A program made the translations under genes and the position numbers. The notes below the pieces were generated by a model. The model saw only the letters and a list, made by a program, of their open reading frames with translations, made no database searches and was not told where the DNA came from. A stretch of 35,576 nucleotides of DNA from Clostridia bacterium. Its GTDB lineage: Bacteria > Bacillota > Clostridia > Christensenellales > CAG-1252. Location of the stretch: assembly GCA_017455605.1 (NCBI GenBank), contig JAFSZO010000110.1:1-35576 (forward strand). The letters run 5' to 3'. Shown in pieces: positions 21,974 to 31,653 of this stretch; position 1 is the stretch's first letter, and the number at the start of each line of letters is the position of its first letter.

Positions 21974-22630
21974 ATGTCTGATATCACGGTGTCCGAAATC
22001 ACCAAGAGTTTTGATGACAGGGAGATCCTGCACGGCGTGTCTTTCACGGTGGCGTCGGGGGATTTCCTCTCGATCACGGGCGAGAGCGGCAGCGGCAAAA
22101 GTACCTTGCTCGGCATCATGGGCGGCGTTCTCCGCCCCGACGGCGGCAAGGTGATGATCGGTGACGTCGACGTCGCCTCCCTTCCCGAAAAGGACCTTGC
22201 GAAACTCAGGCGCACCCGCCTCGGTTACGTGTATCAATTCTTTAATCTGATCCCGACGATGACGGTCCGAGAGAATATCCTACTCCCCCTGATCTTGGAC
22301 GGCAAGAAACCCTCTCTGTATCGTGACCGTTTCGACGAATTGACCTCCTTCACCCATTTGACGGCGGTACTGGACGCTTACCCCGAGACCCTCTCGGGCG
22401 GCGAGCAACAGAGGGTGGCGATCCTGCGCGCTCTGATCCACGACCCCGAGGTCATCCTGCTCGACGAACCGACGGGCAACCTCGACAGCGAGAACGCCCG
22501 CGCCGTGATGACCCTTTTGTCCGATCTCAACGCGAAGTACGGCGTGACCGTCGTGCAGGTCACGCACAGCGAGCAGGGCGCGGCGTACGGCAATCGCACG
22601 ATCACGATCAAGGACGGCGCCCTCCTGTGA
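21974..22630 (+). CDS. ABC transporter ATP-binding protein (MacB/LolD type)
   Basis: 218 residues, a complete nucleotide-binding domain: Walker A GESGSGKST (36-44), Q-loop YQFFNLIP, signature LSGGEQQR (140-147), Walker B VILLDEPTGNLD (about 160-171) and H-loop THSEQ. The VYQFFNLIP and DEPTGNLD forms are typical of ATPases that pair with FtsX-like permeases in MacB/LolCDE/BceAB-type systems. The next gene overlaps by 4 bp (GTGA) and encodes such a permease. Confidence 0.94.
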   Translation: MSDITVSEITKSFDDREILHGVSFTVASGDFLSITGESGSGKSTLLGIMGGVLRPDGGKVMIGDVDVASLPEKDLAKLRRTRLGYVYQFFNLIPTMTVRENILLPLILDGKKPSLYRDRFDELTSFTHLTAVLDAYPETLSGGEQQRVAILRALIHDPEVILLDEPTGNLDSENARAVMTLLSDLNAKYGVTVVQVTHSEQGAAYGNRTITIKDGALL

Positions 22631-24963
22631 GCTTTTTAAAGAGCATTCTTCTCGGCTTGCGTCGGAGAATCGGCGAGCCGATCATGATCCTACTGACCGT
22701 GGCGATCTCGGTCGCCATTTTCGTTTCCGCTCTCGCCTTGCGCTCTTCGATCCGCGAGACGTCGATCGCTTCCTACCGCGCCCTATCGGGTGAGGCGACG
22801 CTCGAGGCGAGTTTTTCGGATGAGTACTCCGCCTATTACGTCACCGCGGAGGACGCGGGCTATCGCGCCTTCGTGAAGGAATGCGACCGATACGGCACGC
22901 TCCGCTCCGGCTACCTGTTTTATGCGTCGGTCGGTAGGGATCAAAGGGTCTTCGCCACGATCTACGCGACGGATCGCGAGGCGTTGGCTTTCTACAATCC
23001 CGTCGAGTGCACGTCGGGCGAGCTCACCTATTCCCGCACGGGAGTGGTGCTGTCCGAGTCCTTTGCCGCTCGGATCGGCGCTCGCGTCGGCGATCCCGTC
23101 ACCGCAGCGCGCTACGGCTCATCGCAGACGGCGGTATTGACCGTGACGGGCATCGCGGCGGAGAAGGGCGTCTTTATGAATGCGGACGTCTTGGTCTCCG
23201 AACAGATCGCTTCCCGTCTCCTGTCTCTCGGCGACGATCTGCGCGTTTACAATCGCTTTTTTCTGCAAATATCCGATGAAAAGAATGGTATTCTCGGCTT
23301 GACCGAGTCCGAGATCGCAGGCGCTCTCTCGCAGTCGACCGCGCTCTTCGACGTCGCCTCTCCCGTCAACGACAGGAACGTAGAGGTCACCTTGTCCTAT
23401 CAGAGCACTCTCCTCGTCGTGATCGCGATGATCGTCGCCGCGCTCGGCGCGATCCTTATCTACACCGCCGTGTCTCTCGTGATGAAGAATCGCCTCGCGA
23501 CCGCGGCACTCTTCAAGAGCGTCGGAGCGACGAGCGGCGAATTGACGTTGTATCTCCTCGCGGAGATCCTGCTGTACGGACTCGTCGGCTCTCTGGTCGG
23601 GTTGGGTGGCAGCTATGCCGTCGGCGCGATTTTCGGCGCGATGACGGGCGCCGCCTCGACCTTCTCGGTCGGCGTCGGCACGGCGTTCCTCGGGGTACTG
23701 TTCGGGGTGGCGCTTGTCCTTTTGTCCGCTTTGCTCCCCGTCCTTCGCTTGTCCTTGGCGCCCCTCGCCGATCTGTTGCGCTCCCATTCTCCGATCGTGC
23801 GGAGAAAGGCGATCCCCGCTCTCGTCTCTGCGGCGGTCTTTCTCGCTTTCTTCCTTTGGACGATCTTTGCGGGAGTCTCTTCCGCCTTTACGGTCGGCAT
23901 TTTTACGGCTGTGGCGCTCGTCGCTCTCCTCTTTACCGTGGTCCCCTTTGCCGTCAAAGGGGTTTCCTTCCTCGTCGTTCGCTTTACCGAGGATCGTCCC
24001 CGCGCAGGTCGGCTCCGTCTTGCCGCCGCGGGTGCTCGTTACAATCGTCACGCGCAGTCCGGCGCGCGCCTCTTGGCGATCGCCGTGCTTGCGATCCTTT
24101 CCATCGCGCTGCTTCTCGGCGAGGCGACGGCGCAACTCGGTTCCTTTGACCGTCTGTTCCGCGCGGATATCATGATCTCCGCCGACAGCGCCGAGATCCC
24201 CTCCGTCACCGCCGACGCGCGCGCCGTAGAGGGAGTCTCGGGCGCCTACTACGCTTACGTGGAGACTCGTTGCTCCCTTGAGGGAGAGGAGGGGAACACC
24301 GTTTCCTTCTTCGCCGCCCGCGCGCAGGAATACGAGTCTGTTTTCCGCGCCGCCGAGTTCGGGGTGGACGTCGCCTCGCTCGCGGGTAGCAGACGCGCCG
24401 CGATGGGCGGCGGTCTGGCGCTGAAGCTCGGGTTGGAGATCGGCGACGAATTCGCTTTGACCGTGAACGGCGAGCGTGAGACCTTCGTCCTCGCTTCTCT
24501 GATCGACACGCCGCTTACCGTGGTCTTCGTCGATCTGTCGGGGCTCGGCATTCCGCCGAATCTCTGCTTGGCGGAAGGCACGGACGCCGCCTTTACCCGC
24601 CTTGCCGAGAAATACGCTCTGACCGGCGCGGTCTACCGTGCGGGAGATGCGTTCGGCTACGTTACCACCCTCGCCGAGGACTATATCCGCGTGTTCGCTC
24701 TGTTTGAGGGGTTGGTGTTTCTCTTTGCCTTCGCGGGCTATCTGAACGCCGCGCTCGCCTCGTATCGCGACAGACGGAGAGAGTACGAATTGCTCGCCGC
24801 CGTAGGCGCCGCTCGCTCGGACAGGGTCAAGATCACCGTTTGGGAAAACGCGATCGTGGTGCTGACCGCCGCTTTGATCGGGGCGGCGAGCTCCTTTGCG
24901 CTCCTCTACGTTGTGCAGAATATGCTGAAATCGCTCGGACTTTATTTCACCCTGATCGGGTGA
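22627..24963 (+). CDS. FtsX-like ABC permease
   Basis: 778 residues starting from GTG. One N-terminal helix (about 18-38), an extracellular domain (about 40-255), a cluster of membrane helices (about 258-455, first FtsX block with LFKSVGATSGEL), a helix near 485-500, a second extracellular domain (about 505-685) and two final helices with the second FtsX block (YELLAAVGAARSDRVKI). About ten helices, as in duplicated FtsX permeases. Probably a mechanotransmission exporter or envelope-stress complex with the ATPase before it. No two-component system adjoins it, so substrate is unknown. Confidence 0.88.
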   Translation: MSFLKSILLGLRRRIGEPIMILLTVAISVAIFVSALALRSSIRETSIASYRALSGEATLEASFSDEYSAYYVTAEDAGYRAFVKECDRYGTLRSGYLFYASVGRDQRVFATIYATDREALAFYNPVECTSGELTYSRTGVVLSESFAARIGARVGDPVTAARYGSSQTAVLTVTGIAAEKGVFMNADVLVSEQIASRLLSLGDDLRVYNRFFLQISDEKNGILGLTESEIAGALSQSTALFDVASPVNDRNVEVTLSYQSTLLVVIAMIVAALGAILIYTAVSLVMKNRLATAALFKSVGATSGELTLYLLAEILLYGLVGSLVGLGGSYAVGAIFGAMTGAASTFSVGVGTAFLGVLFGVALVLLSALLPVLRLSLAPLADLLRSHSPIVRRKAIPALVSAAVFLAFFLWTIFAGVSSAFTVGIFTAVALVALLFTVVPFAVKGVSFLVVRFTEDRPRAGRLRLAAAGARYNRHAQSGARLLAIAVLAILSIALLLGEATAQLGSFDRLFRADIMISADSAEIPSVTADARAVEGVSGAYYAYVETRCSLEGEEGNTVSFFAARAQEYESVFRAAEFGVDVASLAGSRRAAMGGGLALKLGLEIGDEFALTVNGERETFVLASLIDTPLTVVFVDLSGLGIPPNLCLAEGTDAAFTRLAEKYALTGAVYRAGDAFGYVTTLAEDYIRVFALFEGLVFLFAFAGYLNAALASYRDRRREYELLAAVGAARSDRVKITVWENAIVVLTAALIGAASSFALLYVVQNMLKSLGLYFTLIG

Positions 24964-25016
24964 CCCTCTTCGGCGTTTTTTTATATAAAAATATGCGATA
25001 TAATACGAAAAAATCG

Positions 25017-25045
25017 TTGACTTGCCTGCGTTCGCCCGTTATAAT
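25017..25045 (+). promoter_or_regulatory. Promoter of rpmE
   Basis: TTGACT (25017-25022), 17-nt spacer, TATAAT (25040-25045). The ribosome site CGAGGTG (25069-25075) follows at normal distance. Confidence 0.85.
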
Positions 25046-25081
25046 AACAGTACATAAGATATTTTCAACGAGGTGAAAATT

Positions 25082-25291
25082 ATGAAAGATTCCATCCATC
25101 CCGAGTACAGAAAGGCGACCGTCGTCTGTGCGTGTGGCAATACGTTTGAAACCGGCACTACCAAAAAGGTCGACGTGATCTCCGTCGATATTTGCTCCAA
25201 GTGCCATCCCTTCTTCACCGGCAAGCAAAAGCTCGTCGATACCGGCGGTAGGGTCGAGAAGTTCAACAAGCGCTTCAACAGAAACAAGTAA
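25082..25291 (+). CDS. rpmE: Ribosomal protein L31 (zinc form)
   Basis: 69 residues. C16, C18, C37 and C40 (VVCACGN and [12 protein letters not shown]) form the zinc site of the C+ type of L31. The C-terminal [11 protein letters not shown] is the usual rRNA-binding end. The in-frame GTG at 25073 overlaps the ribosome site, so the ATG at 25082 is the start. Own promoter and terminator; monocistronic. Confidence 0.96.
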   Translation: MKDSIHPEYRKATVVCACGNTFETGTTKKVDVISVDICSKCHPFFTGKQKLVDTGGRVEKFNKRFNRNK

Positions 25292-25300
25292 TCGGATCGG

Positions 25301-25336
25301 GTGCGTTGTTGAAATAGGCAACGCACTTTTTTGTTT
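25301..25336 (+). terminator. Intrinsic terminator of rpmE
   Basis: GTGCGTTG (25301-25308) pairs with CAACGCAC (25319-25326), followed by TTTTTTGTTT. Confidence 0.92.
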
Positions 25337-25380
25337 GGCGGGCGCGTGCGCGCTCCCGCGCAATCCCGTACAAGGAGCGT

Positions 25381-27183
25381 ATGAGAAAGTTTGTTTCAAA
25401 AATAGGCGGTCAAGCCGTTATGGAGGGCGTGATGATGCGAGGCGAGAGAAGCGTCGCCACCGCAGTACGCACTTCGGACGGTAGGATCGAGCTCGAAACG
25501 TCGAGGATCTCCGAGGAGAAGAAATGGTGGCAGAAGGTCCCTGTTCTTCGCGGGTTCCTGAACTTTTTCGTTATGATGATCATCGGCTCGAAGGTGCTGA
25601 CCCGTTCCGCCGAGCTTTACGGCGAGGACGCGGGTGAGCCCGGCAAATTCGAGAAGTGGCTCGCGGAGAAAAAGCACGTCAGCGCGATGGACGTCGCCAT
25701 CGTGATCGGCGTCATCCTCGGCGTCGCCTTTGCGATCGGGCTCTTCGTTGCATTGCCGCTCGGCATCGTGGCGCTGTTGGAGCGCATCCCGAATTTCGGA
25801 GACATCCACTACGTCTGGCGCAATCTGATCGTCAGCGGCATCCGTCTCATCGTTCTGTTCGCTTATCTCTTCTTGGTCTCGCTCGTGCCCGACATCAAGC
25901 GGGTCTTTATGTACCACGGCGCGGAGCACAAGGTCATCACTTGTTTCGAGCAGGGGGAGGAACTGACGGTGGAGAACGCCCGCAGGATGAGCCGTCTGCA
26001 CGACCGTTGCGGTACGAGTTTTCTCGTCATCACGGTGTTCGTCAGTTTGTTGGCGAGCGCCTTCCTGCCCACCTTTGATGCGATCGGCAATCGCTTCCTC
26101 TCCTTCCTGCTTCGTTTCGCGACCCGTCTCGCGCTTCTGCCCGTCGTGGCAGGCTTTTCCTACGAGGTCTTGAAAGGACTGGCGCGTTTCGACAACGCCT
26201 TCGTCCGCATTTTGAAGAAACCGGGTCTTTGGTTCCAACTGTTGACCACTCGCGAGCCGGACGATTCGATGCTCGAGGTCTCGCTGACCTCCTTCAAAAC
26301 GGTGCAGGCGATGGACGCAGACCCTTCGATCGAGCCGGTCTCTTTTCGGATCAAAAAGGATTTCAAGCTCGCGCGTCTCGAGGTCGAGTCTCTGCTTCGC
26401 GACGGATACGACGAGACCGAGGCGAAGGCGCTTACGGACTGGATCTTCGTCGCCGTTCTCGGCACGTCGAGAGCCTCTTTGGATCTGCTCAAGGACGTCG
26501 ATCGGAAGGATGCGGACCGTGCGAAAGAATACGCGCGTAAAGTCGCGGCGGGCGAGCCGCTCCAATACGTTCTCGGCGAGACCGAGTTTTACGGGTTGAA
26601 ATTGAAATGCGATCCCCGCGCCCTGATCCCCCGAGGGGACACCGAGTTTTTGGTCGAAGCGGCGCTCGATCTCGTTCACGACGGCTCCCGCGTGCTGGAT
26701 CTCTGCACGGGTAGCGGTGCGATCGCGGTTGCGATCGCCTATCATGGCAAGGATCGTTCCGTCTCCGTTCTGGCGACGGATATCGACGAGGACGCGCTCT
26801 CCCTCGCTCGTGAGAACGCGGCGGCGTACGACCTCCCGATCACCTTCTTGCAGAGCGATCTGTTGCAGTCGGTCACGGGCGTCTTCGACCTCGTCACCGT
26901 CAATCCCCCCTATATCCCCACCGGGGACGTTGCGGGACTGGACGCCAACGTGCTCGCCGAGCCCCTTCGGGCGCTGGACGGCGGCGCGGACGGGCTGGAC
27001 TTTTATCGTCGACTCGCCGAGGCGATCCCCCCGCATCTCGCGGATGGGGGCGCGATCCTGCTCGAGATCGGCGCAGACCAAGCGGAGGCGGTCACCGCGC
27101 TGTTTTCCTCCCTCGGTAAGACCGAGGTCATCAAGGACCTCGACGGGCACGACCGCGTCGTGAAGGTGACGAGAGATGTTTGA
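25381..27183 (+). CDS. DUF1385 membrane protein fused to release-factor glutamine methyltransferase PrmC
   Basis: One unbroken 600-residue frame. Residues 1-310 are DUF1385: [13 protein letters not shown] at the start, the hallmark YHGAEHK (178-184) and four to five membrane helices (about 105-133, 148-170, 213-232, 238-260). Residues about 320-600 are PrmC: helical substrate-recognition domain, SAM loop [13 protein letters not shown] (439-451) and catalytic NPPY (508-511). PrmC methylates the glutamine of the GGQ loop in release factors, and prfA follows with an 8-bp overlap. The genes are separate neighbours in many Bacillota. The fusion tethers PrmC to the membrane. ATG follows AAGGAG. Confidence 0.92.
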   Translation: MRKFVSKIGGQAVMEGVMMRGERSVATAVRTSDGRIELETSRISEEKKWWQKVPVLRGFLNFFVMMIIGSKVLTRSAELYGEDAGEPGKFEKWLAEKKHVSAMDVAIVIGVILGVAFAIGLFVALPLGIVALLERIPNFGDIHYVWRNLIVSGIRLIVLFAYLFLVSLVPDIKRVFMYHGAEHKVITCFEQGEELTVENARRMSRLHDRCGTSFLVITVFVSLLASAFLPTFDAIGNRFLSFLLRFATRLALLPVVAGFSYEVLKGLARFDNAFVRILKKPGLWFQLLTTREPDDSMLEVSLTSFKTVQAMDADPSIEPVSFRIKKDFKLARLEVESLLRDGYDETEAKALTDWIFVAVLGTSRASLDLLKDVDRKDADRAKEYARKVAAGEPLQYVLGETEFYGLKLKCDPRALIPRGDTEFLVEAALDLVHDGSRVLDLCTGSGAIAVAIAYHGKDRSVSVLATDIDEDALSLARENAAAYDLPITFLQSDLLQSVTGVFDLVTVNPPYIPTGDVAGLDANVLAEPLRALDGGADGLDFYRRLAEAIPPHLADGGAILLEIGADQAEAVTALFSSLGKTEVIKDLDGHDRVVKVTRDV

Positions 27184-28249
27184 GAAACTCGCCAAGATCA
27201 AGGCTCGCTATCTCGAACTGACAGACCGCCTCGCCGATCCCGCCGTGATCGCGCGGCAGGACGAATGGCAAAAGGTCGCTAAGGAGCATTCCTCCCTCGA
27301 GGAGGTCGTCGCCCGTTACGACGAATACCTCGCCGCCGAGAAGGATCTGAAAGAATGCGAGGAGATCCTCGCCGCGGAGACCGATCCCGATCTGACCGCG
27401 CTCGCGACGGAGGAGAAAGCCGCCGCGGAGAAAACGATGACCGAGCTGAAGGACCATCTCAAGATCCTCCTCCTCCCCAAGGACCCGAACGACGACAAGA
27501 ACGTCGTGATCGAGATCCGCGCGGGGACGGGCGGCGAAGAGGCGAGTTTGTTCGGCGCGGTGCTGATGCGTATGTATATGCGCTTTGCGGAGCGTATGCG
27601 TTGGAAGACCGAGGAGGTGGATATGAATATGACCGACCTCGGCGGCGTCAAGGAAGCGGTCTTTATGATCTCGGGCAAGGGCGCGTACAGCAAGCTGAAA
27701 TACGAGAGCGGCGCGCACCGCGTACAGCGCGTTCCCGCGACCGAGTCGCAGGGCAGGATCCACACCTCGGCGGCGACCGTCGCCGTGCTCCCCGAGGCGG
27801 AGGACGTGGACGCAGAGATCAATGCCGCCGACCTCAAGATAGACACCTATCGCGCGGGAGGCGCGGGCGGGCAGTACGTCAACAAGACCGAGTCCGCGAT
27901 CCGCATCACCCACCTGCCGACGGGGCTCGTCGTGACCTGTCAGGACGAGAAGTCGCAGATCAAGAACAAGGAAAAGGCGATGAAGGTCCTGAAGTCCAAG
28001 CTTTACGACTATTATCGTTCCGCGGCGGACAAGGAGTACGCCGAGAAGAGAAAGGCGCAGGTAGGCAGCGGCGACCGCAGCGAGCGAATCCGCACCTACA
28101 ATTACCCGCAGGGCAGAGTCACCGATCACCGCATCGGCATGACCCTCTACAGCCTCGAACAGTTTCTGGACGGAGATATGCTCGAGATGCTGGACGCCCT
28201 CGCCCTCAACGAACAAAACGAACTTCTCAAAGGCAGTCAGGACGACTGA
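27176..28249 (+). CDS. prfA: Peptide chain release factor 1
   Basis: 357 residues. Recognises UAA and UAG and triggers peptide release. The codon-reading tripeptide PAT is at 187-189 ([14 protein letters not shown]). The catalytic GGQ is at 231-233 in [15 protein letters not shown]; tyrosine replaces the histidine that usually follows GGQ. The glutamine is the target of the preceding PrmC domain, with which it is translationally coupled. The C-terminus [21 protein letters not shown] is typical. Confidence 0.97.
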   Translation: MFEKLAKIKARYLELTDRLADPAVIARQDEWQKVAKEHSSLEEVVARYDEYLAAEKDLKECEEILAAETDPDLTALATEEKAAAEKTMTELKDHLKILLLPKDPNDDKNVVIEIRAGTGGEEASLFGAVLMRMYMRFAERMRWKTEEVDMNMTDLGGVKEAVFMISGKGAYSKLKYESGAHRVQRVPATESQGRIHTSAATVAVLPEAEDVDAEINAADLKIDTYRAGGAGGQYVNKTESAIRITHLPTGLVVTCQDEKSQIKNKEKAMKVLKSKLYDYYRSAADKEYAEKRKAQVGSGDRSERIRTYNYPQGRVTDHRIGMTLYSLEQFLDGDMLEMLDALALNEQNELLKGSQDD

Positions 28250-28263
28250 CCGAAGGAGGCACC

Positions 28264-29661
28264 ATGATATTCTACAATACCCACAAACACCTATTGCAGG
28301 AGCAGACCTATTCCTACTCTTTGCAGGACGTCGCCGAGCCGAACCTTTTCCGTGAGTTCTTCGACTACGAGAACGTGCCTCGCACGGCGTTCGACTTCTT
28401 CACCGTGCCGATGAATACGCCCGAGTCGCTGTGGATCACCGATACCACCTTCCGCGACGGACAGCAGTCGATGCACCCCTTCACGGTGGAGCAGATCGTG
28501 GATCTGTTCAAGATGCTCCATCGCCTCGGCGGCAAGAAGGGCATCGTGAAACAGAGTGAGTTTTTCCTCTACAGCGAGAAGGACAGGGCGGCGGTGCGCG
28601 CCTGTCAGGAGCTCGGCTACGAGTTCCCCGAGATCACGAGCTGGATCCGCGCGACCGATTCCGACTTCGAGCTGGTCAAGGAGATGGGGATCAAGGAGAC
28701 GGGCATCCTCGTCAGCTGTTCCGACTACCACATTTTCAACAAGCTGCACCTGACCCGCGCGCAGGCGATGGACAAATATCTCTCCATCGTGAAGAAGGCG
28801 CTGGACAGGGGTATCGTGCCGCGCGCTCACCTCGAGGACATCACCCGCGCCGACTCCTACGGCTACGTCGTTCCCTTCGTGCGCGAACTGATGAAGCTCT
28901 CCAAGGAGAGCGGCATCCCCATCAAGGTCCGCGCCTGCGACACCCTCGGCTACGGCGTGACCTACCCGGGCTCCTCTCTGCCGCGCAGCGTGCCGAGGAC
29001 GATCTACGGTCTGTGGCGTTACGGCGAGGTGCCGAGCGAGCAGATGGAGTGGCACGGTCACAACGATTTCTACAAGGTGGTCACCAACGCCGCCACCGCG
29101 TGGCTGTACGGCTGTTCGGCGGTCAACTGCGCCTTGCTCGGCATCGGCGAGCGCACGGGCAACTGTCCCCTCGAGGCGATGGCGGTCGAGTACACCTCGC
29201 TCAAGGGCACGACGGACGGCATGGACCTCTCGGTCATCACCGAGATCGCCGACTACTTCCGTCGTGAGATCGGCTACAAGATCCCGCCTCGCACCCCCTT
29301 CGTCGGCCGAGACTTCAACGTCACCCGCGCGGGCGTCCACGTGGACGGACTGATGAAGGACGAGGAGATCTATAACATCTTCAACACGACCAAGATCCTG
29401 AATCGTCCCCCGATGGTCTGCGTCGACAACAACAGCGGACTGGCGGGCATCGCCTATTGGATCAACAACCATTATCGCCTGCCCGAGACGGAGAAGGTCG
29501 CGAAGTCCGATCCGATGATCTCGGCGATCAAGGCGCAGGTGGATGAGATGTATGCGAGCGGTCGCGTCCCCGCGATGAGCGACGACGAACTGGACGAGCT
29601 CGTGCGCGAGGCGGACGAGGCTCGCTACAAGAAGTTCCTTCTTCTCGCGGAGAAGGGCTGA
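28264..29661 (+). CDS. DRE-TIM metallolyase, probable Re-citrate synthase
   Basis: 465 residues of the isopropylmalate/homocitrate synthase superfamily. ITDTTFRDGQQS carries the metal and acetyl-CoA residues; EWHGHNDFYKVV the H-x-H metal ligands. RQSEFF-like KQSEFFLYSEKDR, VPRAHLEDITRAD and LLGIGERTGNCPLEAM match the Re-face citrate synthase group known from Clostridium kluyveri and other anaerobes, and it has no C-terminal LeuA allosteric domain. Likely reaction: acetyl-CoA plus oxaloacetate to citrate, feeding glutamate synthesis without the usual Si-citrate synthase. Homocitrate synthase is the alternative. AAGGAGG sits before the ATG. The frame is open back to 27355 only as a shadow of prfA. 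Confidence 0.82.
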   Translation: MIFYNTHKHLLQEQTYSYSLQDVAEPNLFREFFDYENVPRTAFDFFTVPMNTPESLWITDTTFRDGQQSMHPFTVEQIVDLFKMLHRLGGKKGIVKQSEFFLYSEKDRAAVRACQELGYEFPEITSWIRATDSDFELVKEMGIKETGILVSCSDYHIFNKLHLTRAQAMDKYLSIVKKALDRGIVPRAHLEDITRADSYGYVVPFVRELMKLSKESGIPIKVRACDTLGYGVTYPGSSLPRSVPRTIYGLWRYGEVPSEQMEWHGHNDFYKVVTNAATAWLYGCSAVNCALLGIGERTGNCPLEAMAVEYTSLKGTTDGMDLSVITEIADYFRREIGYKIPPRTPFVGRDFNVTRAGVHVDGLMKDEEIYNIFNTTKILNRPPMVCVDNNSGLAGIAYWINNHYRLPETEKVAKSDPMISAIKAQVDEMYASGRVPAMSDDELDELVREADEARYKKFLLLAEKG

Positions 29662-29737
29662 CACGCCAACGTCGCGCACGGCTTAAAGATGTCGCGCGCG
29701 TGCATGGAATATTGAAAAATCTAAGGAGGATTTCACT

Positions 29738-30154
29738 ATGCTAAGGATCATTTACGGCGCAAAAGGCAGCGGCAAGACTTCGAAGCTGATCGACGAAGCC
29801 AACGAGATGATGCAGAAGACTTCGGGCAGCATCGTCTTCATCACCTACGTCGACCGCTACAATTTCGACCTGAATTATCGCATCCGCGTCATCAACGCGG
29901 GCAATTTCGGCGTCGGCACCGAGGAGCAACTCGCGGGCTTCGTGAAGGGCGTGATGGCGTCCAACTCCGGCATCGACATCCTGTATATCGACGGTGCGCA
30001 CCGCATCACGGGCAAACCCGTCGCCGACCTCGAGTACTTCTACAACGAGGTCGCCAAAGCGAGCAAGAACAGCGCGGTGGAGATCGTGCTTTCCGCCAGC
30101 ACCGACACCCTCCCCGACTTCCTCAAAGGGTACGAAAACGAGAAGGTGGAATAG
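29738..30154 (+). CDS. Small P-loop ATP-binding protein
   Basis: 138 residues. Walker A GAKGSGKT at residues 7-14 directly after the first strand, and a Walker B-like DILYIDGAHR about residue 80. No helicase or kinase motifs follow. Similar short P-loop proteins occur in clostridia without assigned function. A strong AAGGAGG precedes the ATG. It sits 6 nt before thrC, but no functional link is evident. Confidence 0.75.
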   Translation: MLRIIYGAKGSGKTSKLIDEANEMMQKTSGSIVFITYVDRYNFDLNYRIRVINAGNFGVGTEEQLAGFVKGVMASNSGIDILYIDGAHRITGKPVADLEYFYNEVAKASKNSAVEIVLSASTDTLPDFLKGYENEKVE

Positions 30155-30160
30155 TCCTCG

Positions 30161-31642
30161 ATGAAATACGTCAGCACACGCAACTCGTCGCTCTCCGTTA
30201 CGGGCAGCGAAGCTATCTTGATGGGCATCAGCCCCGAAGGCGGACTCTTCGTCCCCGAGTCATTCCCTCGCTTCTCCCTTCAGGAGATCGGCGCGATGGG
30301 GGAGATGGACTATGCGGAGCGTTCCGCTACGGTGATGAGCCGCTATTTGGACGAGTTCACCTACGACGAACTCCTTGCGATCGCGCGTCGCGCCTACTCC
30401 CGTTTCGATGAGGAGGACGCCTGTCCCCTCGTAAAGCTGGACGAGGATCTCTATATCCTCGAACTGTGGCACGGTCCGACCTTCGCGTTCAAGGACGTCG
30501 CGCTCACCGTCCTGCCCCAACTGATCTCCGCCTGCCGCGCAAAGAAGGGCGAGACCGACAAGACCCTCGTCCTCGTCGCCACCAGCGGCGATACGGGCAA
30601 GGCGGCGCTCGAAGGGTTCAAGGACGTCGACGGCACCGAGATCATGGTCTTCTATCCGAGCGAAGGGGTCAGCTATATGCAGAAGCTGCAGATGACCACC
30701 ACGGGCGGCGCGAATACCTACGTCGCGGGCATCAAAGGCAACTTTGACGACGCTCAAAGCGCGGTGAAGCAGGTCTTCACCGACCCCGAGGTCCGCGCAA
30801 AGCTCAAAGAGGGCGGCTACGTGATGAGCTCGGCGAACAGCATCAACTGGGGCAGGCTCCTGCCGCAGGTCGCCTACTACTTCTCTGCTTACGTCGACCT
30901 CGTGACGAGCGAGGAGATCACCCTCGGCGACGCGATCGACTTCGTCGTCCCGACGGGCAATTTCGGCGATATTCTCGCGGGCTACTACGCGATGCGGATG
31001 GGGCTCCCCGTCAGGAAGCTCGTCTGCGCGTCCAACATCAACAACGTCTTGACCGACTTCTTCGAGAGCGGCGTCTACGACCTCGGTCGTGAGTTTCACA
31101 AGACCATCTCTCCCTCGATGGACATCCTGATCTCCAGCAATCTGGAGCGTCTCGTGTTCGAGATCGAGGGCAGGGACTCCGCGGCGACCCTTGCCTTGAT
31201 GACCGCGCTGAAGCAGGAGGGCAAATACGCCATCGACCTCTCCCTCCTTCGGGACAAAGCGGGCGCCTTCGCGGCGGGCTTTGCGGATGAGGAGGAGACC
31301 AAGGACACCATCGCGGACGTCTTCGACGAGTACGGGTATCTGATCGATCCGCATACCGCCGTCGCGGTCGCCGTCAACGGGGATCGCTACGAGGAAGGCG
31401 AGGAGCTCGTGCCCACCGTGGTACTCTCCACCGCCAACCCCTACAAGTTCACGCAGGACGTGCTGTCCGCCCTGGGCGAGGAGCAGAAGGCAGACCCCTT
31501 CGAGGCGGTCAAAGCCCTCACCCTCGAGAGCGGCGTCGAGCCGCCCGAAGGCATCACCCGCCTGGAAAAGGCGGAGGTCCGTTTTCGCGACGTACTCGCA
31601 GCGGACGAGATCAAACAGATCGTACTCAAAAAGGCAAAATGA
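30161..31642 (+). CDS. thrC: Threonine synthase
   Basis: 493 residues. PLP enzyme converting O-phosphohomoserine to threonine, the end of the pathway begun by the aspartate kinase at 10.4 kb. The N-terminus MKYVSTRN is typical. The PLP lysine is K111 in HGPTFAFKDVAL, SGDTGKAALE binds phosphate, and PTGNFGDILAGYYA lies in the cofactor domain. The length fits the bacterial E. coli/clostridial class. Stop overlaps the possible upstream ATG of trpS. Confidence 0.96.
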   Translation: MKYVSTRNSSLSVTGSEAILMGISPEGGLFVPESFPRFSLQEIGAMGEMDYAERSATVMSRYLDEFTYDELLAIARRAYSRFDEEDACPLVKLDEDLYILELWHGPTFAFKDVALTVLPQLISACRAKKGETDKTLVLVATSGDTGKAALEGFKDVDGTEIMVFYPSEGVSYMQKLQMTTTGGANTYVAGIKGNFDDAQSAVKQVFTDPEVRAKLKEGGYVMSSANSINWGRLLPQVAYYFSAYVDLVTSEEITLGDAIDFVVPTGNFGDILAGYYAMRMGLPVRKLVCASNINNVLTDFFESGVYDLGREFHKTISPSMDILISSNLERLVFEIEGRDSAATLALMTALKQEGKYAIDLSLLRDKAGAFAAGFADEEETKDTIADVFDEYGYLIDPHTAVAVAVNGDRYEEGEELVPTVVLSTANPYKFTQDVLSALGEEQKADPFEAVKALTLESGVEPPEGITRLEKAEVRFRDVLAADEIKQIVLKKAK

Positions 31643-31653
31643 AAGGGAACACG

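Noticed and set aside
25396-27201. 601-codon open frame on the minus strand
   Set aside because: Antisense shadow of the DUF1385-PrmC gene, whose motifs are clear.
27355-28263. Upstream extension that would make the citrate-synthase-like gene 768 codons
   Set aside because: The extra part is an out-of-frame reading of prfA; a strong AAGGAGG marks the ATG at 28264.
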